Source: Deltaproteobacteria bacterium (GTDB lineage: Bacteria > Desulfobacterota_B > Binatia > UBA9968). Taken from it: a stretch of 32,851 nt of DNA. A model generated the notes under the pieces. That model worked only from the letters and a program-made list of their open reading frames with translations, did not search any database and was not told the DNA's origin. Position 1 is the stretch's first letter. Each line of letters starts with the position of its first letter. Made by a program: the position numbers and the translations under genes. The stretch is taken from contig JACPSF010000424.1 in assembly GCA_016193385.1 (NCBI GenBank), positions 1 to 32,851 of the forward strand. Direction: 5' to 3'. Of this stretch, positions 24,607-32,505 are shown piece by piece.

Positions 24607-25744
24607 CGGACTCCTCCTGCTTCGGGCGCGGCATCACCGGCCCGCTGACCCGGACGCGCATACCATCGTTCAGTCGGGTAAGGCCGGAAATGGCGACGAG
24701 CTCCCCGGGTTTAAGCCCGCGGACAATTTCCACCTCGTTACCGCCTACCCGCACCCCGGTCTCGACGACTCTCTCCCGGGCCACGTCGTTGTCGACGACA
24801 AAAACCTTTGTGATACCCACCAGACCTTCCACCAAGAATGATCGACTGGCAATTTCAGCGGACGGACTGACGCGGGAAAGCCTTCCCTTAAACAGCTTAT
24901 CCGAAAAGGGGTCTACTCTGACCTCCACGGATTGCCCTACTTGGATGTCCGGAGCATACCGCTCCGGAATCAAACCCCGAAGCTTCAGGGGTTGATCCTG
25001 GACGACGGTAAAGAGCGCTCCACCCACTTTGACGAATTCACCGGCGGAGACAAACCGCTTGCTGATCGAGCCCGCGAGGGGCGCATGCATAACCGTGTCC
25101 CGGAGCTTTTTCCTGGCCGTTCCCAATTGGGCGTCCTTGTTGAAGGCCAGGGCCACCAGGGCCCTCGCCTCCTCCAGGCTATTTTTATATGCGGCCAAAG
25201 CGGTCTTATACCGGGTTTCCGCGCTATCGGACTCCTGCGCCGAAATGACCTTTTCGTCGAAAAGGGTTTTCATTCTTTTCCAACTGGCCTGGGCATCGTT
25301 CAATTCGGCGCGGGCCTTAATGACAGGAGACGTCCGCGTCACGTCGAAGTCGGAGGGTGGGATCTTCTCCAGCCCCAATTTGGCCAAGGTCTCCTTGAGG
25401 CTGGCGTCAGCCTGCTCCACCGCAAAGCGGAACTCCGTATCCTGGATGCTGGCCAATACCTGCCCTTCCCGGACGCGATCGCCCAGGTCCACGGAGATAG
25501 AGGCGATCCGTCCTTCCACCTGGGAGGCCACCGTCACCTCCTCGTTGGCGTAAAGAGTGCCAACCACCTCCACGGTGCGCTGGACTTTCTGCGTTCTGAC
25601 CGGCGTTACGGTGACAGGGATAGGTGGGTCAATACCTTGCCCCTTTTCGGGCTTCGCCGCGGACGTCCCCCGGTCACATCCGTAGAGAGCGATCCACAAG
25701 AGAAACGCGCTGAGCGGAAGCGAAAGTTTTGTTATCCTCATCAT
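24593..25744 (-). CDS. RND efflux periplasmic adaptor (membrane fusion protein), lipoprotein-like
   Basis: This 383-residue adaptor bridges the RND pump and the TolC channel. A signal peptide ends in a lipobox-like LWIALYGC (Cys23), so it is probably lipid-anchored. The barrel-sandwich (lipoyl) half starts at VEVVGTLYANEEVTVASQVE, is split by a helical hairpin (about 110-200), and resumes with MHAPLAGSISKRFVSAGEFV. Beta-barrel and membrane-proximal domains follow (LRGLIPERYAPDIQVGQSVE, VARERVVETGVRVGGNEVEI). Two adjacent ATGs (25744, 25741) are possible starts. The gene follows tolC by 44 bases and overlaps the pump gene. Confidence 0.95.
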   Translation of the reverse strand: MMRITKLSLPLSAFLLWIALYGCDRGTSAAKPEKGQGIDPPIPVTVTPVRTQKVQRTVEVVGTLYANEEVTVASQVEGRIASISVDLGDRVREGQVLASIQDTEFRFAVEQADASLKETLAKLGLEKIPPSDFDVTRTSPVIKARAELNDAQASWKRMKTLFDEKVISAQESDSAETRYKTALAAYKNSLEEARALVALAFNKDAQLGTARKKLRDTVMHAPLAGSISKRFVSAGEFVKVGGALFTVVQDQPLKLRGLIPERYAPDIQVGQSVEVRVDPFSDKLFKGRLSRVSPSAEIASRSFLVEGLVGITKVFVVDNDVARERVVETGVRVGGNEVEIVRGLKPGELVAISGLTRLNDGMRVRVSGPVMPRPKQEESDEPR

Positions 25745-25788
25745 TCGTCGATCGTTTTCTTTCTATTTTGTTTTCCCTGTTGCCTACT

Positions 25789-27480
25789 TCAGAACCTTGC
25801 CCACCAGGGGTCGGCCTCTTTTTTGGGCGCCTCGACCTTGATGTTGTAATAGTCTAGGAGGGCGCCTTCGGCCAGCCTGAGGCGCGAGTGGGAGTCGTTG
25901 TAATCCGTGATCGCTCGTAGCTCTGCGCCCTGGGCATCAAGAAACCGGGATTGAAAATCAATCACGTCCTTTTGCGTGACCAGCCCCACCTCGAAACGCT
26001 TCTCCTGCCCCCTGAGGTTTTCCTCCGCAAACTCGCGGGCCTGCCGGGTGCTTTGGATCCTTTTAAAGTTGGCCTCCACATCGCCCAAGGCCCGCTCCAC
26101 CTCCAGAGCCACCTGCGAAACCAGATCGCGGTGGCGCGCCCTGGCCTGATCCAGCTCGATACGGGCGCGGGCGAAGTTGCTCCTGGCCTGCGCATTGCCC
26201 AAAGGGAACTGAAGGACAACTCCAACGCTGTAGTTGTAGTAGTTGCCACTGCCAAGGCGGTCAAGGGAGGTCCGGTAGTTGCCCGGGAAGGGGCTTGTCT
26301 CGCCGGGCTTGAGGTCTCCAGCCAGCCCGGTCAAACCGGCCCCTGCCTTCAAGTCGAGCCGGGGAAGAATCTGGTTTTCCGCGTAGCGGATCTGAAAGGC
26401 CTGATTTTGGACATTGAGATCGGCTGAGAGGATCTCAGGCCTGTGGGTTAGAGCGCTCTGCAAACTGCGGGCACGGTCAACCTTAAAGGGGAGTATGGAG
26501 GGGGATTCTGCCGGCTCGATCTTGCGCGGGAGAAAGGTGGCCTTGGGGTTCAGGTTGAGTGTAAGTCTGAGATTTGTCCGGGCAATTCCAAGATCGTTTT
26601 CGGCGACAATCACCTGCTCCTCTCTGCGGGCCTTCTCAGCTTGGGCCTCCGTGACCGCCACCGGCGCAAGAACCCCGGCGCGCACCCTCGCCTGGGCACT
26701 GTTCAGGAGGGCCTCGGCCAACTCCACTCCCTTCTGCTGGACCCGCAAATTTTCTTTGGCAAAAACCACCGCCCAATAGGCCTCGGTGATGTGTTGAATC
26801 AACTGTGCCAGACGGGCCTGATAGTTGAACAGGCTGATCTCCTCGCGGTTTTCGTCGATGCGCACGAAGATCGTGGTCAACCCCAAACCAAAATCGCGCA
26901 GCAGGGGTTGGAGGAGAGAAAATCCCAGATGGGGACGGTATTGCGGCTTGAGAACTTGGTTGGGCAGGCTGCTGACGAACCGATTATTAAGGAACGAGAT
27001 CTCCATTTGGGTCCCGGTCCGCAACAGTTTTTTGAGGGAAAGGTTGGTGTTCCTGTTCGCGGTGGTCTGAATCGGTTGAGAGAACGTGCTGGTTGTAGTC
27101 CCTCTCGGGTCAATCGTGTAGTCTTTGTTGAATTCCAGATTCAGAGTGGGATCGAAAATCGATTTCTCGATCATCGTCTGCTCGGCGGCGCGAAACGGCT
27201 CAAGCCGGTCCACTACAATGCCGGGGTTGTTATCGAGCCCCACCAGGACAGCCTCCCTGAGCGTGAGGCTGGACGTCTCTTCATCCGCGGTGCGGAGAAA
27301 CTCAAGGGTGTATTTGCCCGGCGGAGGCGGATAGGGGATCCACTGATCCACGAAGAGACGCAGCGGATTGGGCGTTTCCCGGTAGTCAGCCTGCTTAGAG
27401 GAAGCGTCGGCCGCGTGAGAAAATGAAAACGATCCCATCAGCAACCATCCCAGAAGGCCGAGGCAGCATAGACGTTTCAT
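25789..27480 (-). CDS. TolC-family outer-membrane efflux protein
   Basis: The 563-residue protein has a signal peptide (MKRLCCLGLLGWLLMGSFSF, cleavage near HAADA) and two internally repeated OEP halves rich in long alpha-helices, with TolC-type segments such as LAQLIQHITEAYWAVVFAKE and LLQPLLRDFGLG. The N-terminal 75 residues before the first repeat are longer than in E. coli TolC. It should form the trimeric outer-membrane channel for the RND pump encoded downstream. Its ATG overlaps the tetR stop in an ATGA junction, with GAGGAGAG as ribosome-binding site, so it is coupled to the regulator. Confidence 0.94.
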   Translation of the reverse strand: MKRLCCLGLLGWLLMGSFSFSHAADASSKQADYRETPNPLRLFVDQWIPYPPPPGKYTLEFLRTADEETSSLTLREAVLVGLDNNPGIVVDRLEPFRAAEQTMIEKSIFDPTLNLEFNKDYTIDPRGTTTSTFSQPIQTTANRNTNLSLKKLLRTGTQMEISFLNNRFVSSLPNQVLKPQYRPHLGFSLLQPLLRDFGLGLTTIFVRIDENREEISLFNYQARLAQLIQHITEAYWAVVFAKENLRVQQKGVELAEALLNSAQARVRAGVLAPVAVTEAQAEKARREEQVIVAENDLGIARTNLRLTLNLNPKATFLPRKIEPAESPSILPFKVDRARSLQSALTHRPEILSADLNVQNQAFQIRYAENQILPRLDLKAGAGLTGLAGDLKPGETSPFPGNYRTSLDRLGSGNYYNYSVGVVLQFPLGNAQARSNFARARIELDQARARHRDLVSQVALEVERALGDVEANFKRIQSTRQAREFAEENLRGQEKRFEVGLVTQKDVIDFQSRFLDAQGAELRAITDYNDSHSRLRLAEGALLDYYNIKVEAPKKEADPWWARF

Positions 27481-28124
27481 AGTCTCTCCTCAAGGTTTGC
27501 AACCGTTTGTTTTCTTGTGCGTGAGAGCAGCGCGAGGAATCGGATCAACGCCTGCGCTTCTTTCTTCTGCGACGACTTGGTCAGGCCCAGCATCCTTTTC
27601 TGCGCGACGCTGATCGTCATCTCGTTGATATAAAAGGCCACCCGGGCGGTATCGACCGGGTAGAAGACCTTGCGCCTGACTCCCTCATCGAGAATCCTTT
27701 TGATGTGGCCCTCATGCCGCTCGCGGTACTTGAGCAACCGCCGCGATTGCTCTCCCGGCGGGCTATCCCGTAAAAAACGGCGGTCCAAGAGTAACGTTCG
27801 TAACAAGTCCTTGTGCTGTTCCATAGTATCCATCTGTGCGTGCACCAGTTGACACAGTCTTTCCCAGGGGGGGACCTTGGGATCCACCCGGCTTTCGATC
27901 TCCTGAACCATCTGCGAGGCAATTTCCTCGATGGCTCTGAAAACCAATTGGTTCTTGTTGCGAAAATAAAGGTATATCCCGCCCTTGGCGATCCCTGCCT
28001 CCTCGGCGACCCGCTCCATCGTCACCGCATCAAAGCCCTGGAGGGCGATGATCTTGCGGGTCGACTCCAGGAGGGAACGGGTGCGAAAATCCTGCAAGAT
28101 TACCGTGCGCGGAATACGGACCAA
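27477..28124 (-). CDS. TetR-family transcriptional regulator of the efflux operon
   Basis: This 215-residue protein has a TetR N-terminal DNA-binding domain: RKIIALQGFDAVTMERVAEE followed by the recognition helix AGIAKGGIYLYFRNKNQLV (about residues 22-62). The remaining all-helical part is the ligand and dimer domain. The start is TTG 28124 with GAGG about 8 bases upstream; no ATG lies before the HTH. It is the first gene of the tetR-tolC-adaptor-RND operon and probably represses its own promoter until an efflux substrate binds. A matching dyad lies between promoter and start. Confidence 0.93.
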   Translation of the reverse strand: MVRIPRTVILQDFRTRSLLESTRKIIALQGFDAVTMERVAEEAGIAKGGIYLYFRNKNQLVFRAIEEIASQMVQEIESRVDPKVPPWERLCQLVHAQMDTMEQHKDLLRTLLLDRRFLRDSPPGEQSRRLLKYRERHEGHIKRILDEGVRRKVFYPVDTARVAFYINEMTISVAQKRMLGLTKSSQKKEAQALIRFLALLSRTRKQTVANLEERL

Positions 28125-28138
28125 GGATGAACCTCTAT

Positions 28139-28150
28139 TCAGTTTACTGA
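28139..28150. promoter_or_regulatory. Candidate TetR operator TCAGTTTACTGA
   Basis: TCAGT and ACTGA form a perfect 5-base inverted repeat with a 2-base centre, lying just downstream of the predicted start of the minus-strand tetR promoter. A repressor bound here would block initiation. The surrounding direct repeats CTATTCA (28134-28140 of the array-like sequence, and 28155-28161) extend the repetitive pattern. Confidence 0.4.
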
Positions 28151-28158
28151 CTGGCTAT

Positions 28159-28187
28159 TCATTACCCCGGACCACCGCGCTTGTCAA
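28159..28187 (-). promoter_or_regulatory. Candidate promoter of the tetR-tolC-adaptor-RND operon
   Basis: On the minus strand a perfect TTGACA -35 box (28182-28187) stands 17 bases from TAATGA (28159-28164). The -10 match is poor, but the -35 and spacing are ideal. The predicted start, at about 28152, is next to the TCAGTTTACTGA dyad, which fits autoregulation. Confidence 0.45.
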
Positions 28188-28226
28188 CCGGCCCTTCGGT
28201 TCTCTGGTTCACCGCCGAGCGCGCTA

Positions 28227-28255
28227 TTGACAACTTTTTTGCGGTTCATTATGAA
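28227..28255 (+). promoter_or_regulatory. Sigma-70-like promoter of the zinc-ribbon-like gene
   Basis: TTGACA (28227-28232) and TATGAA (28250-28255) are separated by 17 bases: a perfect -35 and a four-of-six -10 box. Transcription would start near 28262, right at the first leader hairpin. It is divergent from the tetR promoter. Confidence 0.6.
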
Positions 28256-28262
28256 GAGAGCG

Positions 28263-28330
28263 CGAAGCCGGCAAACCCAATGGCCCGCCGACTTCGGGGT
28301 GCCGAGCTGGCCCCTCAAGGGTCTGGCCAG
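28263..28330 (+). promoter_or_regulatory. Structured two-hairpin 5' leader
   Basis: Hairpin 1: CGAAGCCGGC (28263-28272) pairs with GCCGACTTCG (28287-28296), ten positions with one C/A mismatch, around a 14-base loop. Hairpin 2: CTGGCC (28307-28312) pairs with GGCCAG (28325-28330), with CCT/AGG able to extend it inward. The hairpins lie between the predicted transcription start and the start codon of the downstream gene. No riboswitch class was recognised and no T-run follows, so it may control mRNA stability or translation. Confidence 0.4.
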
Positions 28331-28358
28331 CCAAACTCCGTCGACCAGAGGGTGAATC

Positions 28359-28718
28359 ATGCCCAAGACTAAAAAGAAAACTGCCGGCCGAACGGCCAAG
28401 CGAAGGCCCCGGAGCCTTTTTGAGGACGCCTACCACGAAGAGGCGGAGGATCAGGACCTGCCCAGCGACGAGGCGGGCAGGCTCAAGATCAAGAAGAACT
28501 ACGAGGAACTCCTGGGGATCCGGATAGAGAAACTCAAGGGCCGCGTTCTCAACCGCGAAAAGATCAACAAGAGCGTCGACGGCATCTACTTCATTTGCGC
28601 GGAGTGCAAGAAGGTGTGCCACAATCTCGATGAGGGACTCGTTGAAGACCCGCAGCGCCAAATTAACCTCTGCGGCGCGTGCGCCAAAGAGAAGGGCATC
28701 AGGGGCACGGCAGCCTGA
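28359..28718 (+). CDS. Small basic protein with a CxxC...CxxC zinc-ribbon-like motif
   Basis: I do not recognise a family. The 119-residue protein has a very basic N-terminal tail (residues 1-18), an acidic segment (22-39), a charged helical stretch (40-70), and a C-terminal metal-site-like unit with Cys80, Cys83, Cys87, Cys105 and Cys108 (CAECKKVC and CGAC). The spacing fits a treble-clef or ribbon zinc site. The basic tail suggests nucleic-acid or ribosome contact; that is inference. AGGGTGA precedes the ATG. It has its own strong promoter and structured leader, and its last 20 bases overlap the convergent RluA-type gene. Confidence 0.75.
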   Translation: MPKTKKKTAGRTAKRRPRSLFEDAYHEEAEDQDLPSDEAGRLKIKKNYEELLGIRIEKLKGRVLNREKINKSVDGIYFICAECKKVCHNLDEGLVEDPQRQINLCGACAKEKGIRGTAA

Positions 28719-29676
28719 GACCTCGTAAGACCTCTCTCAACTCAGCCGCTAACGGGCTTTCTAAGATCAATTGCTGGCCGGTCCTGGGGTGGCAAAACTC
28801 CAGACTGAAGGCGTGCAGGAATTGACGTCCCAGAGCGGGAGGGAGGGGTCGCTCCCTCGCGTAAAGCGGATCCCCCACGAGCGGGTGGCCCAACGCCGCC
28901 AGATGGACGCGGATCTGGTGCGTCACCCCCGTCTCCATCTCTATCCGCAGCAGGCTAAAGCCGCGGGAATACGCAACCGTCTGGAATTGTGTCCTGGCCT
29001 TCCACCTCCTCTTCGCCGCTCTTTTTCGGCCTCCCTCTCGGCCGCTCAGCTTCATCTTTCTTCGGTCTTGCGGGTCGTGGATCAGCGGATAGTCGATGAC
29101 GCCCCCGCTACCAGCCTTTCCCCACACGAGGGCCCAATACTTTTTGCGCACGCGGCCGCGGCGAAATTGTGAGCGCAGATGATCAAAAGCCTCCTGGTCC
29201 TTCGCCGCCAAGACGATGCCTGAGGTGTCCCGATCGAGGCGGTGGACGAAGCCCGCCTCCCACCGATTCCCGCCCACGCCAACCAGAGCGGGCCGGATCG
29301 CGGCCAGATAGTTGGCCAAGGCCCGTGTCTCTCTCCCGGAAAATCCATGCGTGGCAACACCAGCGGGCTTGTCGAGGGCCAAAAGGCTTTCGTCCTCGTA
29401 AAGAATCGGGACCTTGAGGTCCTGGGCGGGGACGGGGCTTTCAGCCAACAGGTCGGAAAAACCCCTGAGAGTCAAGACGCAACCGCCGCAAAGCCTGTCC
29501 CCCTTCTTACCGAGTCGTTGATCGACCCGGAAAGCCCCCGCTTCGATGGCCCGGCGGGTCTCCCGCAGCGAGAGATGGGGCAGACAACGGCGCACGAAAG
29601 CGTCCAGACGAATCCCGTCCTGGCCGGGCGGGACCGTCCAGGCGCGAATCACGGAAGCGAACCCTTGATCCGGCAT
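28699..29676 (-). CDS. RluA-family pseudouridine synthase
   Basis: This protein is about 325 residues. It has an N-terminal S4 RNA-binding domain (IRLDAFVRRCLPHLSLRETR through GGCVLTLRG) and a catalytic domain with PILYEDESLLALDKPAGVAT, the active-site aspartate motif FVHRLDRDTSGIVLAAKD, and GVTHQIRVHLAALGHPLVGD near the C-terminus. It converts uridine to pseudouridine in rRNA or tRNA; the exact site cannot be told. A basic insert (GREGGRKRAAKRRWK) precedes the KARTQFQT strand. ATG 29676 is preferred because GGAG lies 5 bases before it; the ATG at 29688 is an alternative. It overlaps the zinc-ribbon-like gene by 20 bases at its 3' end. Confidence 0.93.
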   Translation of the reverse strand: MPDQGFASVIRAWTVPPGQDGIRLDAFVRRCLPHLSLRETRRAIEAGAFRVDQRLGKKGDRLCGGCVLTLRGFSDLLAESPVPAQDLKVPILYEDESLLALDKPAGVATHGFSGRETRALANYLAAIRPALVGVGGNRWEAGFVHRLDRDTSGIVLAAKDQEAFDHLRSQFRRGRVRKKYWALVWGKAGSGGVIDYPLIHDPQDRRKMKLSGREGGRKRAAKRRWKARTQFQTVAYSRGFSLLRIEMETGVTHQIRVHLAALGHPLVGDPLYARERPLPPALGRQFLHAFSLEFCHPRTGQQLILESPLAAELREVLRGLRLPCP

Positions 29677-29720
29677 CTCCTCTCCCATAATATGATGACT
29701 TCCGGAAACAAGAAAACAAG

Positions 29721-30833
29721 ATGCGAGGCCAGCACTACGGCGTAATCATCGCAGGCGGCAGAGGGACGCGTTTTTGGCCCCTGAGCCGATCCTCACGACC
29801 CAAGCAGCTCCTTAGGATCCTGAGCGAGAACAGCCTGATTCGGGAGACCGTGAATCGGGTTTTACCTCTGTTCGGGCGGGACAACCTGCTGGTGGTCACG
29901 GTGGCCGACCACTACGAGGCCGTCCGCCGAGAGCTGAGATTTCTGCCCGCTGCGAATTTTCTTATCGAGCCACAGGGGAACAACACAGCTCCGTGCATCG
30001 GCCTGGCCGCCCTCGAGCTTATCGCTCGGGATCCCAACAGCATCATGAGTATCCTGCCGGCTGACCACTGGATCTCCGATCCACCAGCCTTCTCGCGCAC
30101 GCTGAAAGGCGCCGTAAAGTTGGTTCGGGAACACGACGCTCTGGTCACCCTCGGAATCGCGCCCGAATACCCGGAGACCGGTTACGGCTATATCTTGACG
30201 GGGGAAAAAATCACGGGACCGCAGGGTCTATCAGTCTACCGCGTCCAAGGGTTTAAAGAGAAGCCGTCGCTAAGGAACGCCCGCCGGCTGTTGCGGTTGA
30301 GGGCGCTGTGGAACAGCGGCGTTTTTGTCTGGCGGGTCGCGACCATTTTAGAATCTCTGGAGCGCTATACCCCGTCGCTCTCCGCCGGCCTGAAGAGGAT
30401 CCAAGGTGCCGCACGCGCCGGCAGACTCAGCCCCGCGTCAGCCCATCTTCGCGCCGTTCTTCGAAGGGAGTATCGCAGGATGCCCAACCTATCGATCGAT
30501 TATGCCGTGCTGGAAAAGGCGGGGGCCGAAGGGAGGGTGTTGACGGTGAAAGCGAAATTCGGCTGGAGCGATGTGGGAAATTGGGCCGCGGCCTACCGGA
30601 TGCTCACTAAAGATAGGCGCGGCAATGCCGGGGTGGGGCATTGGGTGAGTCTCGATTCGAGGCATTGCCTGGTCTACTCCCCGAAGCGATTGATTGCACT
30701 GATGGGGATCGAGAACGCCGTAGTTGTCGATACCCCAGATGCCATCTTGGTGGGCGATTTGAGGCGCGCTCAAGAAGTCAAGAACTTGGTCGATGGCCTG
30801 GAGCGCCAGGGATATCGTAAATTTACCCGATGA
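29721..30833 (+). CDS. manC: Mannose-1-phosphate guanylyltransferase
   Basis: This 370-residue enzyme makes GDP-mannose from GTP and mannose-1-phosphate, for cell-surface glycans. The nucleotidyltransferase signature GGRGTRFWPLSRSSRPKQ is at residues 12-29, followed by IEPQGNNTAPCIGLAAL, ILPADHWI, the PETGYGYI substrate loop, FKEKPS and WSDVGNWAA. At this length it is the single-domain form, without the C-terminal phosphomannose isomerase domain of the bifunctional ManC/AlgA enzymes. It is divergent from the RluA-type gene with only about 45 bases between the starts. It may supply donor sugar for the GT4 enzyme, but nothing in the sequence proves the link. Confidence 0.93.
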   Translation: MRGQHYGVIIAGGRGTRFWPLSRSSRPKQLLRILSENSLIRETVNRVLPLFGRDNLLVVTVADHYEAVRRELRFLPAANFLIEPQGNNTAPCIGLAALELIARDPNSIMSILPADHWISDPPAFSRTLKGAVKLVREHDALVTLGIAPEYPETGYGYILTGEKITGPQGLSVYRVQGFKEKPSLRNARRLLRLRALWNSGVFVWRVATILESLERYTPSLSAGLKRIQGAARAGRLSPASAHLRAVLRREYRRMPNLSIDYAVLEKAGAEGRVLTVKAKFGWSDVGNWAAAYRMLTKDRRGNAGVGHWVSLDSRHCLVYSPKRLIALMGIENAVVVDTPDAILVGDLRRAQEVKNLVDGLERQGYRKFTR

Positions 30834-30851
30834 AAGGACACGCGAGTCCGG

Positions 30852-31673
30852 ATGATGGCTAGAGGGCCGCTGCGCGAAGGCGAGCCGGTGATCTTTTTTG
30901 ATCGGAAGGAGAGGGAATACCTCAGACGGCTGGAGCGAGAGAGAAAAATCTCCATCCGCGGAGGAACCATCGCTTTCGAGGAGGTCATCGGCCTGGAGGA
31001 GGGCAGCATCGTTCGCTCGTCTCTGAACGAGCCCTTTGTGGTGCTTCGCCCCACCCTCGCTCAGCTTATCCCCAACCTCCCCCGCCAGGCACAGGTCATT
31101 TATCCGAAGGATCTCGGCACCATTCTGATCTGGGCCGACATCTTTCCCGGAGCCAGAGTGATCGAGGCGGGGGTCGGACCGGGAGCCCTGACCATCGCCT
31201 TACTGCGTGCGGTGGGGCCGGAAGGGCATCTGATTTCCTACGAGATACGCGAAGACTTCGCCAAAATGGCGCGAGATAACATTTCCCATTATTACGGACC
31301 GGCACCACGCTGGATGCTCAGAGTCGAAGACATCACCCTCCATTTGGAAGAGACCGACGTGGATCGGATCATTCTCGATCTTCCCGAGCCCTGGCAGCTT
31401 ATAGAGCGGTCCTGGAAAGCGCTGCGTCCCGGAGGAATATTGCTGAGCTACCTTCCGACGATAATCCAGGTGAAGAGTTTGGTGGAGGCCCTAAGAGAGT
31501 ACGGCGGCTTCGCCTGCATCGAAACCATGGAGAGCCTAATGCGCTTTTGGCACATCCAGGGGATGAGCGTGCGGCCCGAGCATCGCATGGTGGCCCACAC
31601 CGGATTTATCACGGTGGCCAGGAGGCTTGCGGGATCGAAACCTCTCTCTCAGAGTTCAATCCGGCCCGCGTAA
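30852..31673 (+). CDS. trmI: tRNA (adenine-58-N1)-methyltransferase, TrmI-like
   Basis: The 273-residue protein has a small N-terminal beta domain with RKISIRGGTIAFEEVIGLEE, then a SAM-binding Rossmann domain with VIEAGVGPGALTIALLRAVG, YEIREDFAKMARDNI, and the catalytic DRIILDLPEPWQLI. Family members methylate N1 of adenine 58 in the tRNA T-loop as tetramers and stabilise tRNA. The gene starts 18 bases after manC at one of two adjacent ATGs (30852 or 30855). The C-terminal 25 residues are poorly conserved. Confidence 0.92.
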   Translation: MMARGPLREGEPVIFFDRKEREYLRRLERERKISIRGGTIAFEEVIGLEEGSIVRSSLNEPFVVLRPTLAQLIPNLPRQAQVIYPKDLGTILIWADIFPGARVIEAGVGPGALTIALLRAVGPEGHLISYEIREDFAKMARDNISHYYGPAPRWMLRVEDITLHLEETDVDRIILDLPEPWQLIERSWKALRPGGILLSYLPTIIQVKSLVEALREYGGFACIETMESLMRFWHIQGMSVRPEHRMVAHTGFITVARRLAGSKPLSQSSIRPA

Positions 31674-31716
31674 ACCAGGGGCTTGCAACTTTTCGAAGAC
31701 CTGCTATTTACGGGCC

Positions 31717-32505
31717 ATGACCTCTTACATCCAGGCGCAGAACGTGGCCCTTACCTTCAGGCCCAAGAATAGGGATCCCGTCACAGCCCTCCAGGGTCTT
31801 GACCTGGAAGTTGGGAAGGGGGAGTTCTTGAGTTTGGTGGGCCCCTCCGGGTGCGGCAAGAGCACCTTTTTGAACGTTCTGCTGGGCTTGTTGAAACCGG
31901 ATGGCGGGGATATCCGTTTGGACGGTAAAAAGATCACCGGCCCGGGTCAGGAAAGGGCGATGGTGTTTCAGGAATTTGGCTTGCTTCCGTGGAGGACCGT
32001 GCTCGCAAACGTAGAGCTAGGGTTGGAGCTCAAAGGCGTTCCGGCCTCAATGCGGCATCAGCGCTCCTCGGAGCTGATCAAGCTAGTGGGCCTCAACGGC
32101 TTCGAGCACCACTACCCCCACGAGCTCTCGGGCGGTATGAAGCAACGAGTTGGACTCGCCCGGGCGCTGGCGACGGACCCCGACGTGCTTTTGATGGACG
32201 AGCCATTCGCCGCCCTGGATGCCCAGACGCGGGACCTGATGCAGCTGGAGCTGTTGCAAATTTGGGATCGGGCCAAGAAGACCGTCCTCTTTGTCACCCA
32301 TAGTATTGAGGAGGCGGCTTATCTATCAGACAGGGTCATCGTCTTGACCGCGAGGCCAGGAAGAACAAAAAGCGTTATTAAAATTAATCTGCCCCGGCCC
32401 AGAGATTACGAAATGAGGCTAACGGCCGATTTTAACGACATCAAAGCAACGATTTGGAACACGCTCAAAGAGGAGCTAATTGCCAGGACGGGATATGGCG
32501 CTTAA
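31717..32505 (+). CDS. ABC transporter ATP-binding protein, SsuB/TauB/NrtD type
   Basis: This 262-residue ATPase has all motifs: Walker A GPSGCGKST (42-50), Q-loop Gln85, signature LSGGMKQR (137-144), Walker B VLLMDEP (157-163), D-loop, and switch His195. The wording GLLPWRTVLANVELGLELKG and the C-terminal PGRTKSVIKINLPRPRDY are typical of importers for sulfonates, taurine, nitrate or pyrimidine precursors. The substrate depends on the binding protein, which is outside the window. ATG 31717 is chosen; an in-frame extension to 31627 lacks family similarity and overlaps trmI. The permease gene overlaps its end by 11 bases. Confidence 0.95.
   Translation: MTSYIQAQNVALTFRPKNRDPVTALQGLDLEVGKGEFLSLVGPSGCGKSTFLNVLLGLLKPDGGDIRLDGKKITGPGQERAMVFQEFGLLPWRTVLANVELGLELKGVPASMRHQRSSELIKLVGLNGFEHHYPHELSGGMKQRVGLARALATDPDVLLMDEPFAALDAQTRDLMQLELLQIWDRAKKTVLFVTHSIEEAAYLSDRVIVLTARPGRTKSVIKINLPRPRDYEMRLTADFNDIKATIWNTLKEELIARTGYGA

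Noticed and set aside
28256..28320. Cyclic di-GMP (GEMM-type) riboswitch
   Set aside because: The GGCAAACC-like wording is suggestive, but the conserved GEMM core and the second helix with its tetraloop receptor are not present.
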